Assembly (NCBI RefSeq): GCF_019925205.1
Contig: NC_083562.1
Location: 1,922,001 to 1,986,000 of the forward strand
Length of the DNA: 64,000 bases
DNA from: Metopolophium dirhodum
Taxonomy: Eukaryota; Arthropoda; Insecta; Hemiptera; Aphididae
Direction of reading: 5' to 3'
A program made the position numbers and the translations under genes. The notes under the pieces are model-generated. The model saw only the letters and a program-made list of their open reading frames with translations. It did not search any database and was not told the origin of the DNA. Each line of letters starts with the position of its first letter. The stretch's first letter is position 1. Shown piece by piece: positions 1 through 13,184 of this stretch.

Positions 1-244
1 TTGACATAATATCGTGTGGTTGAGCGCGTACGACAAGTGTCCCGTAATAAAATATAATCAACATAATATTATAATATACCTGTATTCATAATATTGTATT
101 GTATAGGTGAATGGAGTTAGAATTTTTTTCTACACATTATTTTTGAAATTTCTAAACAAACCCATTTATTGTGCATTTTTAGATTCTGAGCGGATCGAGG
201 AAGCTAGTGGTTTTACAATGGTGTTTATTTTTATTATTTTCATT
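1..244. repeat. partial copy of the 5'-end dispersed repeat
   Basis: The segment TTTTTAGATTCTGAGCGGAT at about 178-197 is the same terminal word that starts the better-preserved copies at 245, 660 and 1455. The rest is AT-rich sequence without a gene. The element probably continues from, or was broken by, insertion of its neighbour. Confidence 0.4.
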
Positions 245-1340
245 TTAGATTCTGAGTGGAACGATGATTGTATTGATTTAACAATGATGTGTGTTTTCTA
301 ATTTTTAATTTTTGTGTCTGTGTACACGATTAATAGTCGCAATAATGCTTCGATTTTCAACTTCAGTATCTTGTTCGGTGGGAAAGTGAATCTAGTTGGT
401 ACTTTTGGGAGGCCATAATAGTTTTCAAAAGCGCACGGAAAAACAAAATAAAAATTAGGGAAAAACGGGAATTTTTACGCATAATCGGTTTTTGACAAAA
501 TCGATTTTGGCTTTTGGTGTAACTCTAAAACAAATGATCGTAATTACATGACAGTTTCACCGAATGTTTATATTAGCCTTTTCTATATATGAAAAAATGT
601 CAAAATATTTTGACTTGTTTTGAGCTGTTTACGGATATACTCAGTTTCCAACTTTTTTAGGTATTTTAGATTCTGAGCGAAGCGATGAATGTATTAATTT
701 TACAATGATGTGTGTTTTTTTTAATTTTTTTTTTTAGTTTAAAATGTAATAATTATTTTGTAGTTAAAAATTTATAAAATGTTCAAACTTTGTAGCTAAA
801 GATTGAAAATTTAAAATAAAATTCCAAATAAGGCCTTCTATAAAATTTTCAAGCTTATTTAACCAACAAATAAAATTTTATTGATATTTATAGATAAAAA
901 AAACTAAAAAAAATGGAAACTGAAAATGTCCGTAAACAGCTCAAAATAAGTCAAAATGTTATGGTGTATAGAAAATGCTTACATATGATAAACATTCAGT
1001 CAAAATTTCATGTACCTATGGTTATTTGCGGTTATTTGTTTTATAGTTGGAGCAAAAACCAAAATCGATTTTCTCAAAAACAGATTTTGCGTAAAAATTC
1101 CCGTTTTTTCCTTAATTTTTCTTTTGTTTTTCACGTCACTTTTGAAAACTACTGGGAAATTTTTACTTTCGACCCCACAAAGTACCAACTAGATTCACTT
1201 TCATATCAGAAAAGTTACTGTTGAAGAAAATCCAAACACTTTTACTGACCTAAAAGGTGATGACAGACACAAAAAAAAATAAAAATAAAACACATCATTG
1301 TAAAATCAATACATTCATCGCTTCGCTCAGAATCTAAAAT
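245..1340. mobile_element. foldback-type repeat element with long inverted arms
   Basis: The left end (245-299: TTTAGATTCTGAG, then an ACAATGATGTGTG block) recurs inverted at 1288-1340. Internally, 370-655 and 905-1200 are long imperfect inverted copies of each other: both carry the words for CGGGAATTTTTACGC, AAAATCGATTTTGG and GAGCTGTTTACGGA. The arms are about 400 bases with a short AT-rich spacer, in which the end motif appears again at 663-720. This is the form of a non-autonomous foldback or long-TIR element. No transposase is visible. Short open frames here (at 913-1224, for example) are inside the arms and are not genes. Confidence 0.7.
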
Positions 1341-1456
1341 CCAGACTGACAAACAGTCTCCGCTCAGAATCGTTTTTCTTATACAATGATATCATTGAAT
1401 TCAAGTTTAATACAATCCGTTATACTGTAGAGTAGACATCTACTTACCCGTTTTTT
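1341..1456 (+). repeat. dispersed repeat segment (CTCAGAATCG block)
   Basis: The block has CCGCTCAGAATCGTTTTTCT, then TATACAATGATATCATTGAA, then a GTAGAGTAGACATC end. Closely related blocks occur at 2590-2725 and 35845-36015 on the plus strand, and more diverged ones at 16745-16880 and 24775-24905 on the minus strand. It is a module of the same family. Confidence 0.55.
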
Positions 1457-1770
1457 AGATTCTGAGCGAAGCGATGAATGTATATTGATTTTACAATGAT
1501 GTGTGTTTTTTTTTTTAATTTCCCGGTAGTTTTCAAAAGCGACGTGAAAAACAAAAGAAAAATTAAGAAAAAACGGGAATTTTTACGCAAAATCTGTTTT
1601 TGAGAAAATCGATTTTGGTCTTTGGTGTAACTCTAAGACAAATGACCGTAGGGACATGAAATTTTGACTGAATGTTTATAATTGCATTTCCTATACACCA
1701 TAACATTTTCCAAATATTTTGACTTATTTTGAGCTGTTTAAGGACATTGTCAATTTCCATTTTTTTTAGT
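1457..1770 (+). repeat. second copy of the foldback arm
   Basis: Starting with TTAGATTCTGAGCGAAGCGA, this segment repeats the order of words seen at 245-655 (ACAATGATGTGTG, the GTTTTCAAAAGCG block, CGGGAATTTTTACGC, AAAATCGATTTTGG, GAGCTGTTTAAGGACATTG). It is the inverted complement of 905-1240. Confidence 0.65.
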
Positions 1771-3275
1771 TTTTTTTTCTATAAATATCAATAAAATTTT
1801 ATGTGTTGAGTAAAAAAGCTTGAAAATTTAATAGAAGTCTTCTAGGTTATTATTTCAAAGGCAGATGAAAAAAATTAAAAATCCTTATAGTCACAGTTTT
1901 TATTTATAAGCATTTAAAGTTCAAATTTTGACAAAATACGGAAAAATCACGAAAATTAGCAAATTATTTTGAGTTGAGAATTCATTAAAATTTTTCTTTT
2001 TAAATCTAAGATTTTAAAATATAATACAAGATTATCCATAAGTTAGTTTACCTTTATCAAAAAAAAAATGTCTACAAGAAAGTCAAATGAAATTTTTATG
2101 AGCGTTTTAAATTTATATTTTTACATTTGATATTCACTCATGTAACGATTTTCTTATTTTGTTGTAATTAAAAAACGTATGACTGTAGATACTTGAAAAT
2201 TTCACTGAATGTTTGTATTAGCATTTTATATACACGATAAAATTTTGGAAATAATTTGACTCAGTTTTCAATTTTTTTAGTTTGTTTTTCTATAAATATC
2301 AATAAAATTTTATTTGTTGAGTAAAAAAGCGTGAAACTTAAATATAAGGCTCCTGATATATTGTTAATAGCAGTTGAAAAATATAAAAAATACATAGGCA
2401 CAATTTTTTTTTATAAGCATTTAAAGTTAAAATTTTGACAACATTTATCAATTTTATAATTTATTAATTATTTTGTAGTTAAAAATGTATAAAATGTTTA
2501 ACTTTTATGGCTAAGGATTGAAAATTTAAAACAAGGCTCCACGTAAATAGGTTATATATAAATTACTTTATTCACAATAATATCATAGGCTGACTGACCG
2601 TTTTCGCTCAGAATCGTTTTTCTTATACAATGATATTATATCATTGAATTCAAATTTAACACCATCCATTACAGTAACCCACTTGTAACCTACTGTACAG
2701 CAGAGCGACATCCACTATCCACCTTTTTTTTTAGAACGTCAATAAAACTTTATTTGTTAGGTAAAAAAGCTTGAAAATTTAATTCAAAGCTTTTATTATG
2801 TTGTTACAATGACTTTTGAAAAATATTAAAAATCCTTAGTTAGTTTTTTTTTATAAGCATTTAAAGTTCAAATAATGACAAAATACTGAAAAAACACAAA
2901 ATTTTGCAAATTATTTTTAGTTAGAAATTCATAAAAATTTTTCTTTTTAAATTTAAGATTTGAAAATGTAATACAAGATTTTTCATAAGTTTGTCTACCT
3001 TTATCAATAAAAACATGTGTACAAGAAAGTAAAATTAAATTTTTATGAGCGTTTGAAATTCATATTTTTACAACATTTGATAATCACTTGATTTCTCATG
3101 TAACGATTTTCTTATTTTGTTGTAATGAAAAAAAAACGAATGACTGTAGATACTTGAAAATTTCACTGAATGTTTATATTAGCAGTTTCTATAAACGATA
3201 AAATAATTTGATTTTTTTTGAGCGGTTTACGGACATTATCAGTTTTTAATTTTTTTAGTTTTTTTTTTTTTATAA
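1771..3275 (+). repeat. tandem-like repeat units of the 5' block
   Basis: Units begin near 1771, 2278 and 2725 with CAATAAAATTTTATTTGTTG or a close variant. They continue with AAAAAAGCTTGAAAATTTAA, TTATAAGCATTTAAAGTT and, in the complete first and third units, TTTTATGAGCGTTT, CATGTAACGATTTTCTTATT and GACTGTAGATACTTGAAAAT. The second unit is shorter and is followed by a CTCAGAATCG block (2590-2725). The arrangement suggests tandem duplication inside, or serial insertion of, one element family. Confidence 0.6.
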
Positions 3276-3910
3276 ATATCTAGTCATTAATGACATACAA
3301 ATAAAACATATTAATACATAGCACAGATATAGATACTAGTATAGTAGTATCTATAACCGTGATATATAGGTACACACTACACATTGTAAGACCAATATCT
3401 AAAATTAGAGTAGGGTTAACCTATTGTTGTCCAATTGGTTAGTGGTTATCCATAATATTATATAGGTAGTTAATATTATGTACCTACGTAGAATTTATAA
3501 TTCACAATTCACGATCAGGGACTTTGCACCCAAATTATTTTTTCGGGTTTCCACTTTCCAGTGCTATATTCGAGTGTTGAATCACCGAATCACCGATCCT
3601 TAGACTTTAGAGTATTATTTAAATTCATAAATTATTGATAGACGATACCACTGAATATCGGAATGAATTGACGAAACGAAGCATAAATGCATGTGTAGGT
3701 GAATGTTAAAATGGGTTGATAAGGAGAAATATTTTATAATTACATAATACAACAATACCTACCTATTTATTGGTTATTGCTTATTAAACAAGTGGGGATG
3801 TATAATTACAAAATCTAAAAATACTTACAAAATTATGGAATACCAGTTCTCGAATTGGAAAAAATTAAATAGCGGGTTATATGGATTTCGGTTGCTGGAT
3901 TATTAAGGGG

Positions 3911-3939
3911 TTTTTTTTTTTTTTTTGGGGGGGGGGGGG
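3911..3939. repeat. T16G13 homopolymer junction
   Basis: A run of 16 T is followed directly by 13 G, then TATTACGGCCTTACGGCC. Run lengths in such tracts are unreliable in assemblies. Confidence 0.9.
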
Positions 3940-4830
3940 TATTACGGCCTTACGGCCTTACGGGTTCCAATTAATTCAGGTGCCAGCCCTGCCCACAAAT
4001 CGATTATGAATTTTAATTGTACAAATGTTACTATATAATATAATAAATTAATAACATATAATGTAGTTAGGTACCTACCAAATAATTTAATTAGCACCTC
4101 CTTCTACGTGTTCACCGCTCATCTGATACTATTCAAATTCAACCCTTATTTCAAAGGTTTCATATTTTGCTTTAATTAAGAAAGAAAATCAGTTTATTTT
4201 AAGGAATCATAAAATTGTTGGATCACTATATTTATAGTCCCCTTTCACACTTTCACCCTCCTCTAAAGACTGAAACACACGTATGTACCTTGTACCTATA
4301 TAATACGAGAGAATAAATTATAAATATGGTCTGTAGAATTCACTATTTAATATTTAAAAAGTTACTTATCTATATACTATACCTGCACTCCGCACGCCTA
4401 GAAATTCGAAAACAATAAATTGCCAATAAGTATTAAAACAAAAGAAAAATACACGGTTATAATAGTTTGAATATTTATTACCATTTTTTGTTTTATTTAG
4501 TACATACAATAATACATAAATACCTAATAAATACTTTAAATATAATGATACGATTTATAATATTTATCAGCATCAATATTATAATAAAGTTTTTTTAAAG
4601 AACAAAAACAATTTAAATTCCATTATTGATATGTTTACGAGGGACTTGATATGTATTAAGTTGCACATGGTTATTGGCGAATTCACAGTAAACTTGTCTT
4701 GTAGGTACATCACCTATATTATGATAATATGCGTCTATCATATTATATTAGAAATTATAGTATTAAAATTGTATTAAAACTATGTTGAAGTAATTACAAG
4801 TAAAAATATATAACATGCTGTATCGTGAAA

Positions 4831-4868
4831 ACCATTGATTATAAATACTAGTATTTATTATCAATGGT
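4831..4868. repeat. 38-base near-perfect palindrome
   Basis: The arms start ACCATTGAT and end ATCAATGGT around the core AATACTAGTATT. Only one symmetric pair of positions (two bases) fails to match. It could form a cruciform or be the remnant of a tiny foldback insertion. The flanks TGAAAACC and GGTGAAAAC are not a clean duplication. Confidence 0.85.
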
Positions 4869-6660
4869 GAAAACTAATGCACATGATAATATAGTACACT
4901 ATAGGTATGTGTTTTTTACCTACCTATAGGTAGGTACTTACGTAATAATATATAAATAATATGTCAGTAGTTAGTACCTACCTATCTACATTGTATTATA
5001 ATAATATAAAGTACCAAGTGTTATTAATTATTATACTTATACTAATGTCGGTGCACTTAGGTTAATTTTACACATCACAGCAGGGAGCATAATCTTATTG
5101 CCTATAATACAACATACCTAATGTACTATTATAATATAGAAATAATTTAATTTTAAAATAAAAATAAATATCTATAGCAATATAAATTCGCCTCTAACCA
5201 TGGTAGAATATGTATAGGTTTAACAAACAATATTATTTGCATATAATATATTGTATAGTAATAATGCTTTGGCGTATATATCACAATATTAAAAATAATT
5301 AAACAAAATAATAATATGACTTAAATATTAACGTTAATAATAATTAATATAATGATAATTTTTATATTAAAAACACATAAAACTTTTCAATTTGATAACA
5401 ATAAGAATAATAAAATTAGTCAAAATACTATTTAGGACGTTTAAATCACATTTTGTAAATGGGTTAAGACCGTTTATTTCAATTTTATAACATTTAAAGT
5501 ACTTGTAATAATTGACAAACAGATGGGGGAAACGAATGTAAAAACTTTCAGTAGGTACTCTAAATCCTAGACAATGAATATATTTGTCAATTTTCAAATA
5601 TTTGTTATTTTATTTAGCTAGGTACTCACAATATTACATAGGTATTGCATTGTAATATTATGTATTAGTAGAAATGTTACATTTTCGTTACGCTTGTTAT
5701 TATTATTTGGAATAATAATATAGAAAGATAAAGTACATATTTTGTGAGCCGCGAACCAGTTTTTGTTTTCAAAAATGTTAAGTCTGTACGTTTGTTTTTT
5801 GTTATTTTTCTATTATTATAGAATCTCTTAAGTTTTCTATTTTTATCATTTTTTTTAAAACAGCGTATATTAATCGTAGCAGTTTTTAGTAATAATCGAA
5901 TTTTTAAAATTAAAACATATTTTTGATTTTGTATTTTTAAAGGAAATCATCAGAAAAAGTTGTGTAAATATTAAACATTGAACCAGTAATTAATTATTTT
6001 TAAGTGTTTAATACTTTTAAATTGGAGTGGAATATTGCGTGGTGATGCTATTATAATAGATATTTGTGCACTTCTTCACTCATCTAATAATAACTTTAAA
6101 TTATTGTAAATAAAATAGGTACTAAGTATACTGACGCAGTAGATGATATTTTATACACCGATATTTTCAAAAAATATATTCTGCTCGAGATCAATAAATC
6201 ACAAATTCACAAATATAGGTCATCCAAAAAAAAAAAAATTGCTTTGATAAAAAATAGTAGAACATTTGAAATTACCAAACTGAAATTTACTTCACTCTGG
6301 TCATGGCAGAAAAGTATTCCTATACCTATATTTTATAATAAGTATACTATAATTTTACACAGTAAAGCTTTAACTATTATACCTATACTAGGTACCTATA
6401 TACTTGAAATCACTGCAGCCTATTTACTTTACCTATACCACGACGGAATAAAGTTTGTTTAGTCATGTCCTATACGATTTATATCGATTTATATCGTATC
6501 TCTCACCTTTAATACGTTCCTACAATAGTAATCTTATTGTGGATGACGTTTATTGATTATTATCATTGCGCAAGTTTAATGAATTTGTATAAGGAAATAA
6601 TTTTGATGACTCGATAATATAATACTATTAATTATTATACTTAGGCAACATGACAATTTT

Positions 6661-6944
6661 GTACTCAAGATGACGCCACACCCGCTTTGTTGTCCCCGTA
6701 TTACAAACGTACAACATAGGTAGGTAGTACATATTTTGTTGATTCGTCTTGGTTAGTCCGAATTTCGTGTGGTAAGTTTTAATATTAGAGTGAATTGACG
6801 TATTGCCAAACCACTGAAACCTAAATAGGTATGTTAACATTTTCTGTGTTTTTTTCATGGGGTTTTACGGTACTTAATTTAATTGTTTATATTATGTTAT
6901 ACATACGTTTGTAAGACGTGCGGGTGTGGCGTCCTCTTGAGTAC
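6661..6944. mobile_element. short terminal-inverted-repeat element (MITE-like), 284 bases
   Basis: The left end GTACTCAAGATGACGCCACA and the right end, read inverted, GTACTCAAGAGGACGCCACA match over about 25 bases (continuing CCCGC) and again further in at TTACAAACGTA. No transposase is present. The open frame at 6628-6858 overlaps it and is not a gene. Superfamily was not recognised; no clear target duplication was seen. Confidence 0.65.
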
Positions 6945-9900
6945 CTAGGTACCCATAGTATATGCAGTTTAAATTATTTTATAAAAAAAAATACCTGTAA
7001 GGATTCATTACATAGTTGTAGGTACATATAATTAATATATTATTATCCATTTTTCTTGTCACATAGGTACTACATACAGCAAACGTAATTTGTTAATAAT
7101 AATGTAGTAATTGTCATTCTCTTAAGCCGCAATAGACACGGAAATTTGAACTTTTTAGTATAAATCAATTCTACGCATGTAGGTAAATCTCAAATTCAGT
7201 CAGATTTTCAGTTCATAATAATGAGTAATACCTAAAGTATATATTTCGATAAGATAATTGAAAAAAATTGATCTATTTAATTTAAGCCATCGATATTAAT
7301 AATTCATAATAATATTATAATATAAAAAATAAAGTTGTATATATTAATATTTTTTTTGCTTCCCCCATCTAGTTATCAATTGAATTACATAAAATATTTA
7401 AATATAATTGTAGGGTACAATAATAGCGTATTATTATTTTCCTTGAAGTAGTATTGTTGTAGCCTGTAGGTGTACCTACATAATAAATATTATATATGTG
7501 GAATATTAATAGTTTTCGGAGTAAGTCCCGTCGACCTTCTCCGAAATATATAAATACATAAATAAATCAAATTTATGAAGAGTCATATTACCATATTGAA
7601 TATTATTGAACTTTACCTACTCCGGACCCGTTTGTTATTCTTTGGATACGTATAGGAATCTATAATAGTCGCATAATGACATGCCTACCTTAAACTTCTA
7701 CGGCTTAAACACTATGGGATAACAAAACGTTCCTTCACAATTTAAATGATTCAAATCGATCGTATTTAACGTTATGTGCATGATAAAATGTGTGTATCGC
7801 GGTCGTCGTATTCAAAAATAAACATTTTATAATAGTGTTGAGTGTATAATAAAAATGTGTTATATTATAATAATGATAAATTGGTAACTAAACGATTCGA
7901 TTACACAGCCTATTACATAAAACATTTACTACTTTTCATTTGTTTGAGAACCCGAATAAATTATTATAATAAGTTATATTGTATAGAATAAAATATGTCA
8001 TTCAAAGTCACTTAATATACTATGTATATTGTGTAGTATTCAATGGAGGCCCTTATTTTTGTAGTTGTATAGTCAAATTTAAACACACACCATTTATTAT
8101 AAGCGATTTAAAAATAATTTTATACCTAGGTACTATAAAAAAATAGGTGAGTTTTTAATTAATATTTTGGACCAACCGAATACTTACATGCCTATATGTG
8201 GTTTTTGCGACAGTGTTTTCGAATTGTAGGTACTTAGTAATACCGCGAAGAATATCACCATTTGGTCTACCTAAGTGCTAAGAGTTATGAATTCTGTGTG
8301 CTTTAAAATAAAAAGAAGTTTCATTTTGGTAATTGAAAATATTTTTGACAGTTAATGATAACATTATGTGTTGGTTGTTGGTTAGCTAAATATTATATTG
8401 TTGGAAATATATTTATAAAATTAAACAGAATCTCACTGTGACATTCAAGATATTATTTTGCTCGAATTGCATCAGCCTTAGGAATAAATATTATTTTATG
8501 GACGTCAGCGCAAATTAATTGAAAAAAATCGTAATTAGAATTTTAAACACAACGCAACACATAATATATAGCTCCCGGAATAAATTATATAGATTACCAT
8601 TTTAGTCTTTTACTGCATAAAAGTTATTTAAGCTCTTTTTACAATATTTGTATGGAATAAAAATATGTAGTATTTTGTTGGAGAAGTTTAGATTTTTTTG
8701 TAATTTAAAATTTCAAACAACAGTAAATCCTAAATCTTTCAAGTGGGTATGAAATATTGCTTGGTCCAAAATGTATAATAATATATAAAAAAACAAACCC
8801 ACCCTAGATACGTTGTTCATGTAATAAATTCATTCAAACACATATTCATTCGTTTTTTTTGTTAACATCTTGGAATTAATATTGATTTCCTAAAAGTGTC
8901 ACTAGGTATAGTCTATAGGTATTTAAAATTTGATGATAATTAATAATTGGTTTTTTAGAATAAATTGTGAAACGTAGTCGAGTGTATTATTTTATCTGCG
9001 CATATTAGAATATAATTATTTTATTTTAAATACATAATGTTAAACTACCTTAAACCCGTGACGAAGTGTTCAGGAATTGGAATTTAATATTTATAGGGAA
9101 AATTTATAAATGTCTTGGATAATAAAGTACGTTTAATATATATTTAAACTAATTACAAAAAAAAAAGACACGGCAGAGAGTACGTCAGAATTATAACCAT
9201 AATTTTCCAAGTATCAATTATCGAAGCACTTCTGAAATGATTAAAAAGAATAACGAGGATAGAATTAATTTATATTTTTAATAACACGAAAAACGTCTAA
9301 CAATTCATAAAACGTTTAAATTAATTTAGTCGTCGATTGGATGATTTTTATTCATATTAATGGTAGAATCTGATCAGTCACTTAAATAGGAAAATATTTC
9401 AAACTGAAAATTTACTATTTGAGCTTTTTTAAATCTTCTGTAAATTATATGTTATGGTCTGTAAGTTATATGAAGACAAAATGGTGAATCGAGAATATTT
9501 TGTTTTGAGAATGTTACCTACGGTGAAAAGTTTCTACGGTATTGTGGGCTTGCTTAAATACTAACTACTAAGACATCTAAGTTTATATATAAGTAGTAGG
9601 TACACTCAAAAAGTTAAAAATTCACGCCACCGGTTTAATTATTACTTGCATGTTTAATAGATGTATTTAAATATTGGGGACGATAAATGGGAATTGGAAT
9701 TTGAGAAGTGATTTTATTTTACGTTTATTTTGAAGATCTATATAAAAATAAATTATGGCATTTCCATTCAAAAAATAATAAAAATAAAAAACATACGTAA
9801 TTATTATAAATAATAATGTACTTACACATTTTTAGTATGATATTATGTGAGTTATATATAGCTATACAGTTTAGTTAGTATGCTCGTCGTTGGAACAAAT

Positions 9901-12595
9901 GGGTTAGAAATATATTGTTAAATTTAAAAGCCATTATTGTCACACGTTAAAAACAATTCTGGACGAAATCACTTTAACAGCCTTTCCGTTAAAAAAAAAA
10001 ATTGTCGAGAACTTGTACATTTTTCCGAAATGATTTATTATTAATAACTATGGAGTCTATAAAGTGTGGTATGTTACATCAAAATTCTAAGTATCTGTGA
10101 TAATAAATTTACTTTAATTTGAATAAAATGAGTGTAAATACGAGTAATAACAATTTATAATAATGTTTACTACCAGTTTTAACTGTATATTATACTCGTA
10201 ATGAATTTTTGATTAAAAAGGGTTTTCTAAAATAAATCTGAATTTATCGTCGGATAACAATCAAAATCGACCGGAGTATAAAATAATATTCTCTCGTGCC
10301 ATCTATGCGCATTCCCAAAGCATTGGTTTTGGCTTTTATTGATATTATGCAAATCTATCAAAATAATATTATCAATAATAATAGTACTATAAAATATCGT
10401 TACTAAACTTTGACGTACCTACAACGTCCACTAATTTTCGTAGTGTCACGTCGCCGTACTCACTATGCAGTTGCGTGGTAAGAATATCTTAAACTTAAGG
10501 GCAAAGCATTTAATTACACCCACCCGATCACACGTATAGCTCAGTGATTTGACGTTATTGTGTGTGTGTGTGGGGGAGGGGGGGGTAAGGGCTTAACTTA
10601 AATAAAACCGGAGTGACCAAAGTTAATATGTACTTAAGTAGGAATTAGTACACACTAAGTGCTGTATCAATTTCCTCGACGAAATAATCGTGTATCATGA
10701 CGTCATTGAGTTGTATAGACGTATAGTGAGCAGTTTATCTACTTGATTGGGATAGGATTTATAAACATATTGAATGAGTTAGGTCACACACAATCTGACA
10801 TTCTTGTACACTATAAAATACCGAAATACGTTTCACAACATTGTAATACACCTATTAATTTCATTAAAAATAAAATGTTGATAGAATTAAATTAATGACA
10901 AGTAAATATTAAAATATTCGTACTGATTTCACGAAAATAACTGTTCGATCAAGACTATAATAAATACCGTTTGTGATCTAATACGCTAATAGTTTCATCA
11001 AAAAACCGTACACTTACGACGTTCACTCCTAAAATGTCGATTGACAAAAACCACACACTCTATCGGCTCATTGTATAGCAAAATACCGCACACTATTTTT
11101 TTTATCTACAGGTTAGATGTATTCTGAACGTCGAAAACTTTTTCAAAGTTTACCAAAAGGTCTGATAAAAGCACTACATTTTATTTTAAATTATGATATT
11201 CTACCACTCAAAATGAAACAATTTCTGACGTTTATAAATAAGTTGAAATTATTCTTATTGTAACATGTAAACAATTTTTATAGAATTCTAATTTAACTTT
11301 TATGATGAGAACTTGGCTGATGGCAATTTATTTAATATTTTTTTTTCATTTAAATAAATCTACAAATAATATATTTTATATTAAAAAATATATACATTGT
11401 TAAGTAATTACACAATTAACGGTTTACGGATACAACAATCTCAAAAAAGGTGCTATTTGTCTTTTATTTTATTTTAGTTAAGTGTGTGGTTTTTGGATTC
11501 AACAACGTTAATGTTTACTGTAATTTGGTTCTGTGGGTTGTTAAGTCATATACATTTTAATTTTAAAAATAACATATTTTTAATTGGTATATTTGTCACG
11601 TTAAGCCTTACTTAATACCCTCTCCATAAATATAAAATAAGTACTTATGATTATAAGGTGCCAGATTTAAAATAATATAATTATGTATAGGTACACACAA
11701 TACACATATTATATATATATTAGGTATCTAATAATTACATATCATAATAGTATATAAAATAGTTTTATAAAATATTTTATAATATAATATTATGTGTGTT
11801 CTGTTAAAATATATATTAACTATTAAGTACCTACGTTTGTTAATATTCGTTTATGTATAGAGAAAACTAATAACTTTCAAGTAGGTAATTTGATTTTTAA
11901 CTATACTATTGACATGGTTAAATGAGAAAAAGAGTTTAGTACTAATGTGCTTATTATAATGAAACGATGTCAGCTCACTGATTTTTTAAATACGGAGGAT
12001 AGAGAAATGTGTAGTGAAGAGGTAATATTTTAATCTCGTTAAATGTTAGTAGGTACAGATGATAAATAATGTATGATATTATGAAGAATTAAACGAAGTA
12101 TAAAAGTAGTATTATGGGATTGACTATAATGTTATGTAATGAATGTGCGCCAGAGGATCAAATAGAATTTGTAAAGGATATGCACTCAGATGTGTTTTTA
12201 ATTAGTGCAATTTTTTATCAGTTTAACTCAAAAATCTATGATTATTTCAGAGTATTACACTCATTATGTTTATGACGTACTATTATTATTATTATTATTT
12301 TATATATTTTAAAATCTTAATGTAAAATGTAATTGTAGCTCAGATACTACTAACATGCACCTATATGATTCTCATAAAGAAAAACTTTGTATTGTTGGCG
12401 TGTTTCGCTTGAGAGACACAAACAACGAATAACGATGCACACCAGAACATTAAAATACTAAAACGTAATGTAATTGTCGAATAAATTACAGATTACTTAC
12501 CTTTACGACGTTGTCTTCATCACTATGTAAAATTGTGCAAACTGCATGTCTCATTCTATTTAAATAGGTTGAATATCATACACATACCTACACTA
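6945..12595. other. AT-rich stretch without a gene
   Basis: No exon-like or RNA-like sequence was recognised. Noted within it are a GT run followed by a G run at about 10558-10586, a perfect CRE octamer TGACGTCA at 10698-10705 and a pair of 14-base inverted repeats (AAAAACCACACACT at 11046-11059 and its complement at 11481-11494) that might mark a decayed element. Otherwise nothing was seen. Confidence 0.55.
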
Positions 12596-12704
12596 CAGGG
12601 ATGGGCACTAATCATTTCACGAGGATTATCATAAATTTGCTATAGTTCATTAAAAATGCATACAGGTAGGTATGTACCTTGTGTTTTTAGTTTGTCCATC
12701 CCTG
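12596..12704. mobile_element. tiny hAT-like MITE, 109 bases
   Basis: The ends CAGGGATGGGCA and, inverted, CAGGGATGGACA match at 11 of 12 positions. CAGGGATG ends are usual for hAT-type elements. No clear 8-base target duplication remains. The interior is non-coding. Confidence 0.55.
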
Positions 12705-13087
12705 CGTGTATTTAAGAAACATCCAAAGCTATATAGTACCGTCAAAGTATAATAAATAGGATTTAGGTGATGTGATATTTATGGTAAATTAGGGTTAAAC
12801 ACAAACTCGGGTAGAACAGGCACATGCAATGTCGGGGTAAATAAATACAAATGATAATAATAAACATAGAAGTGTTGTAAGGTTTGTTTTTTTTTTTCAT
12901 AAAAAGTCGTGTATAGTTTTAATAAAATGTCGTGTATAATTTTAATAAAAACGAATATTTTGAATCCTTTTTTTAAAACTCATTTATAGTGTATTATTAT
13001 CTAAAAAAAAGGCCGTGGAAACAATAAAACACATGCGGAAGCATAGGTTGAACAATAAAATGTAGTAATAAATATAATAAAATTAAT

Positions 13088-13165
13088 AGTATAATAATAG
13101 TAGTAGGTAGTAATAATAATAATTATAATAATAATAGTAATAGTATTAAGTAATAATAATATTTA
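13088..13165. repeat. TAA/TAG trinucleotide microsatellite
   Basis: An interrupted run of AATAATAGTAGTAATAAT-type triplets just beyond the probable jeb poly(A) site. Confidence 0.8.
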
Positions 13166-13184
13166 CAAGTTCTATTATTCACGA

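Larger units (their letters stand above)
3276..6660. other. AT-rich stretch without a gene
   Basis: No coding or RNA gene was seen. It holds a T16G13 run (3911-3939) followed by short ACGGCCTT repeats, a 38-base near-perfect palindrome (4831-4868), an 18-base perfect TACCTA palindrome (4918-4935) and many TAGGTA/TACCTA words. A short fragment near 5750 (GAGCCGCGAACCAGTTTTTG) resembles decayed transposon sequence. Confidence 0.6.

Noticed and set aside
913..1760. Open frames of 60-103 codons (913-1224, 1010-1192, 1563-1760)
   Set aside because: They lie in the arms of the inverted repeat element and encode the same repeat in different frames and strands.
10464..10476. Short ATG frame running into a GTAAGA donor
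   Set aside because: Only four codons precede the donor and no matching downstream exon was found; a chance occurrence is likely.
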